DNA from: Pseudomonas sp. ok272
GTDB lineage: Bacteria; Pseudomonadota; Gammaproteobacteria; Pseudomonadales; Pseudomonadaceae
Direction of reading: 5' to 3'
NCBI RefSeq assembly: GCF_900109995.1
Contig: NZ_FOCB01000008.1
Span: 183,043 to 247,042, forward strand
Length of the DNA stretch: 64,000 nt
Within the stretch, counting starts at the first letter, position 1. Every line of letters begins with the position of its first letter. The notes below the pieces were generated by a model. The model was not told the origin of the DNA, did not search any database, and saw nothing but the letters and a program-made list of their open reading frames with translations. The position numbers were made by a program, and so were the translations under genes. Shown here in pieces: positions 63,879 through 64,000 of this stretch.

Positions 63879-64000
63879 GGCTTGCCCGCGAAGGCGGTAA
63901 GCCTGACGACATCGATGTTGAATGGGCTGGCCGGTTCGCGGGCAAGCCTCGCTCCTACGGGCTCAACCCAGATTCCTGCTCGCGATGGCGGTGACGAGCG

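Overview
The window is chromosomal DNA of a Pseudomonas of the fluorescens type. Support for this: the gene order icd(monomeric)-icd-cspD-clpS-clpA-infA-bpt-aat-trxB-ftsK-lolA-rarA-crcB-serS-cysG, a fused nuoCD, a lexA2-imuA-imuB-dnaE2 cassette, and many Pseudomonas-type REP/REPIN repeats (GTGGGAGCGAGCCTGCTCGCG). No rRNA, tRNA, CRISPR array, prophage, integrase or complete insertion sequence was seen.

Layout. 1-2.0 kb: start of the nuo (complex I) operon. 2.6-10.8 kb, all on the minus strand: isocitrate lyase, a secretin-like exported protein, a GNAT, the ribosomal oxygenase RoxA, purB, hflD, mnmA and a Nudix hydrolase. 11-15 kb: monomeric and dimeric isocitrate dehydrogenases back to back. 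15-21.2 kb: the N-degron group (clpS, clpA, aat, bpt) with cspD, infA and trxB. 21.5-29.2 kb: ftsK, lolA, rarA, crcB, serS, cysG. 29.4-35.2 kb: a glutathionyl-hydroquinone reductase, ybiB with the tusBCDE sulfur relay (which feeds MnmA, also in this window), and small conserved genes. 35.3-36.7 kb: an AT-richer junction with a YhfL-like lipoprotein and a frameshifted receiver-domain gene.

36.7-53.7 kb is the notable part: a divergent gene cluster that reads as a 2-deoxystreptamine aminoglycoside pathway in a Pseudomonas. On the plus strand are 2-deoxy-scyllo-inosose synthase, a phosphoribosyltransferase-domain protein, a class III aminotransferase, a PIG-L deacetylase, a DegT-type scyllo-inosose aminotransferase, an ABC exporter and a 1234-residue protein with a phosphotransfer-dikinase-like N-terminus. 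On the minus strand are a GMC oxidoreductase, a small ACP-like protein, a GT4 glycosyltransferase of the paromamine-forming kind and a PhyH-type dioxygenase. Compared with butirosin, counterparts of BtrC, S, M, D, Q, B and L are present. BtrN (second oxidation of the ring) and BtrP (phosphatase) are not, and no known resistance gene is seen. The inferred product is a neamine or ribostamycin-like compound, possibly modified.

53.8-60.5 kb returns to core-like DNA with a WaaP/InaA-like kinase and the LexA2-controlled ImuA-ImuB-DnaE2 mutagenesis cassette. 60.5-63.6 kb holds an alpha/beta hydrolase and a three-lipoprotein CsgG operon. The last 400 bases are a dense REP region that includes a 147-bp mobile-looking element with 18-bp terminal inverted repeats and an 8-bp target duplication.
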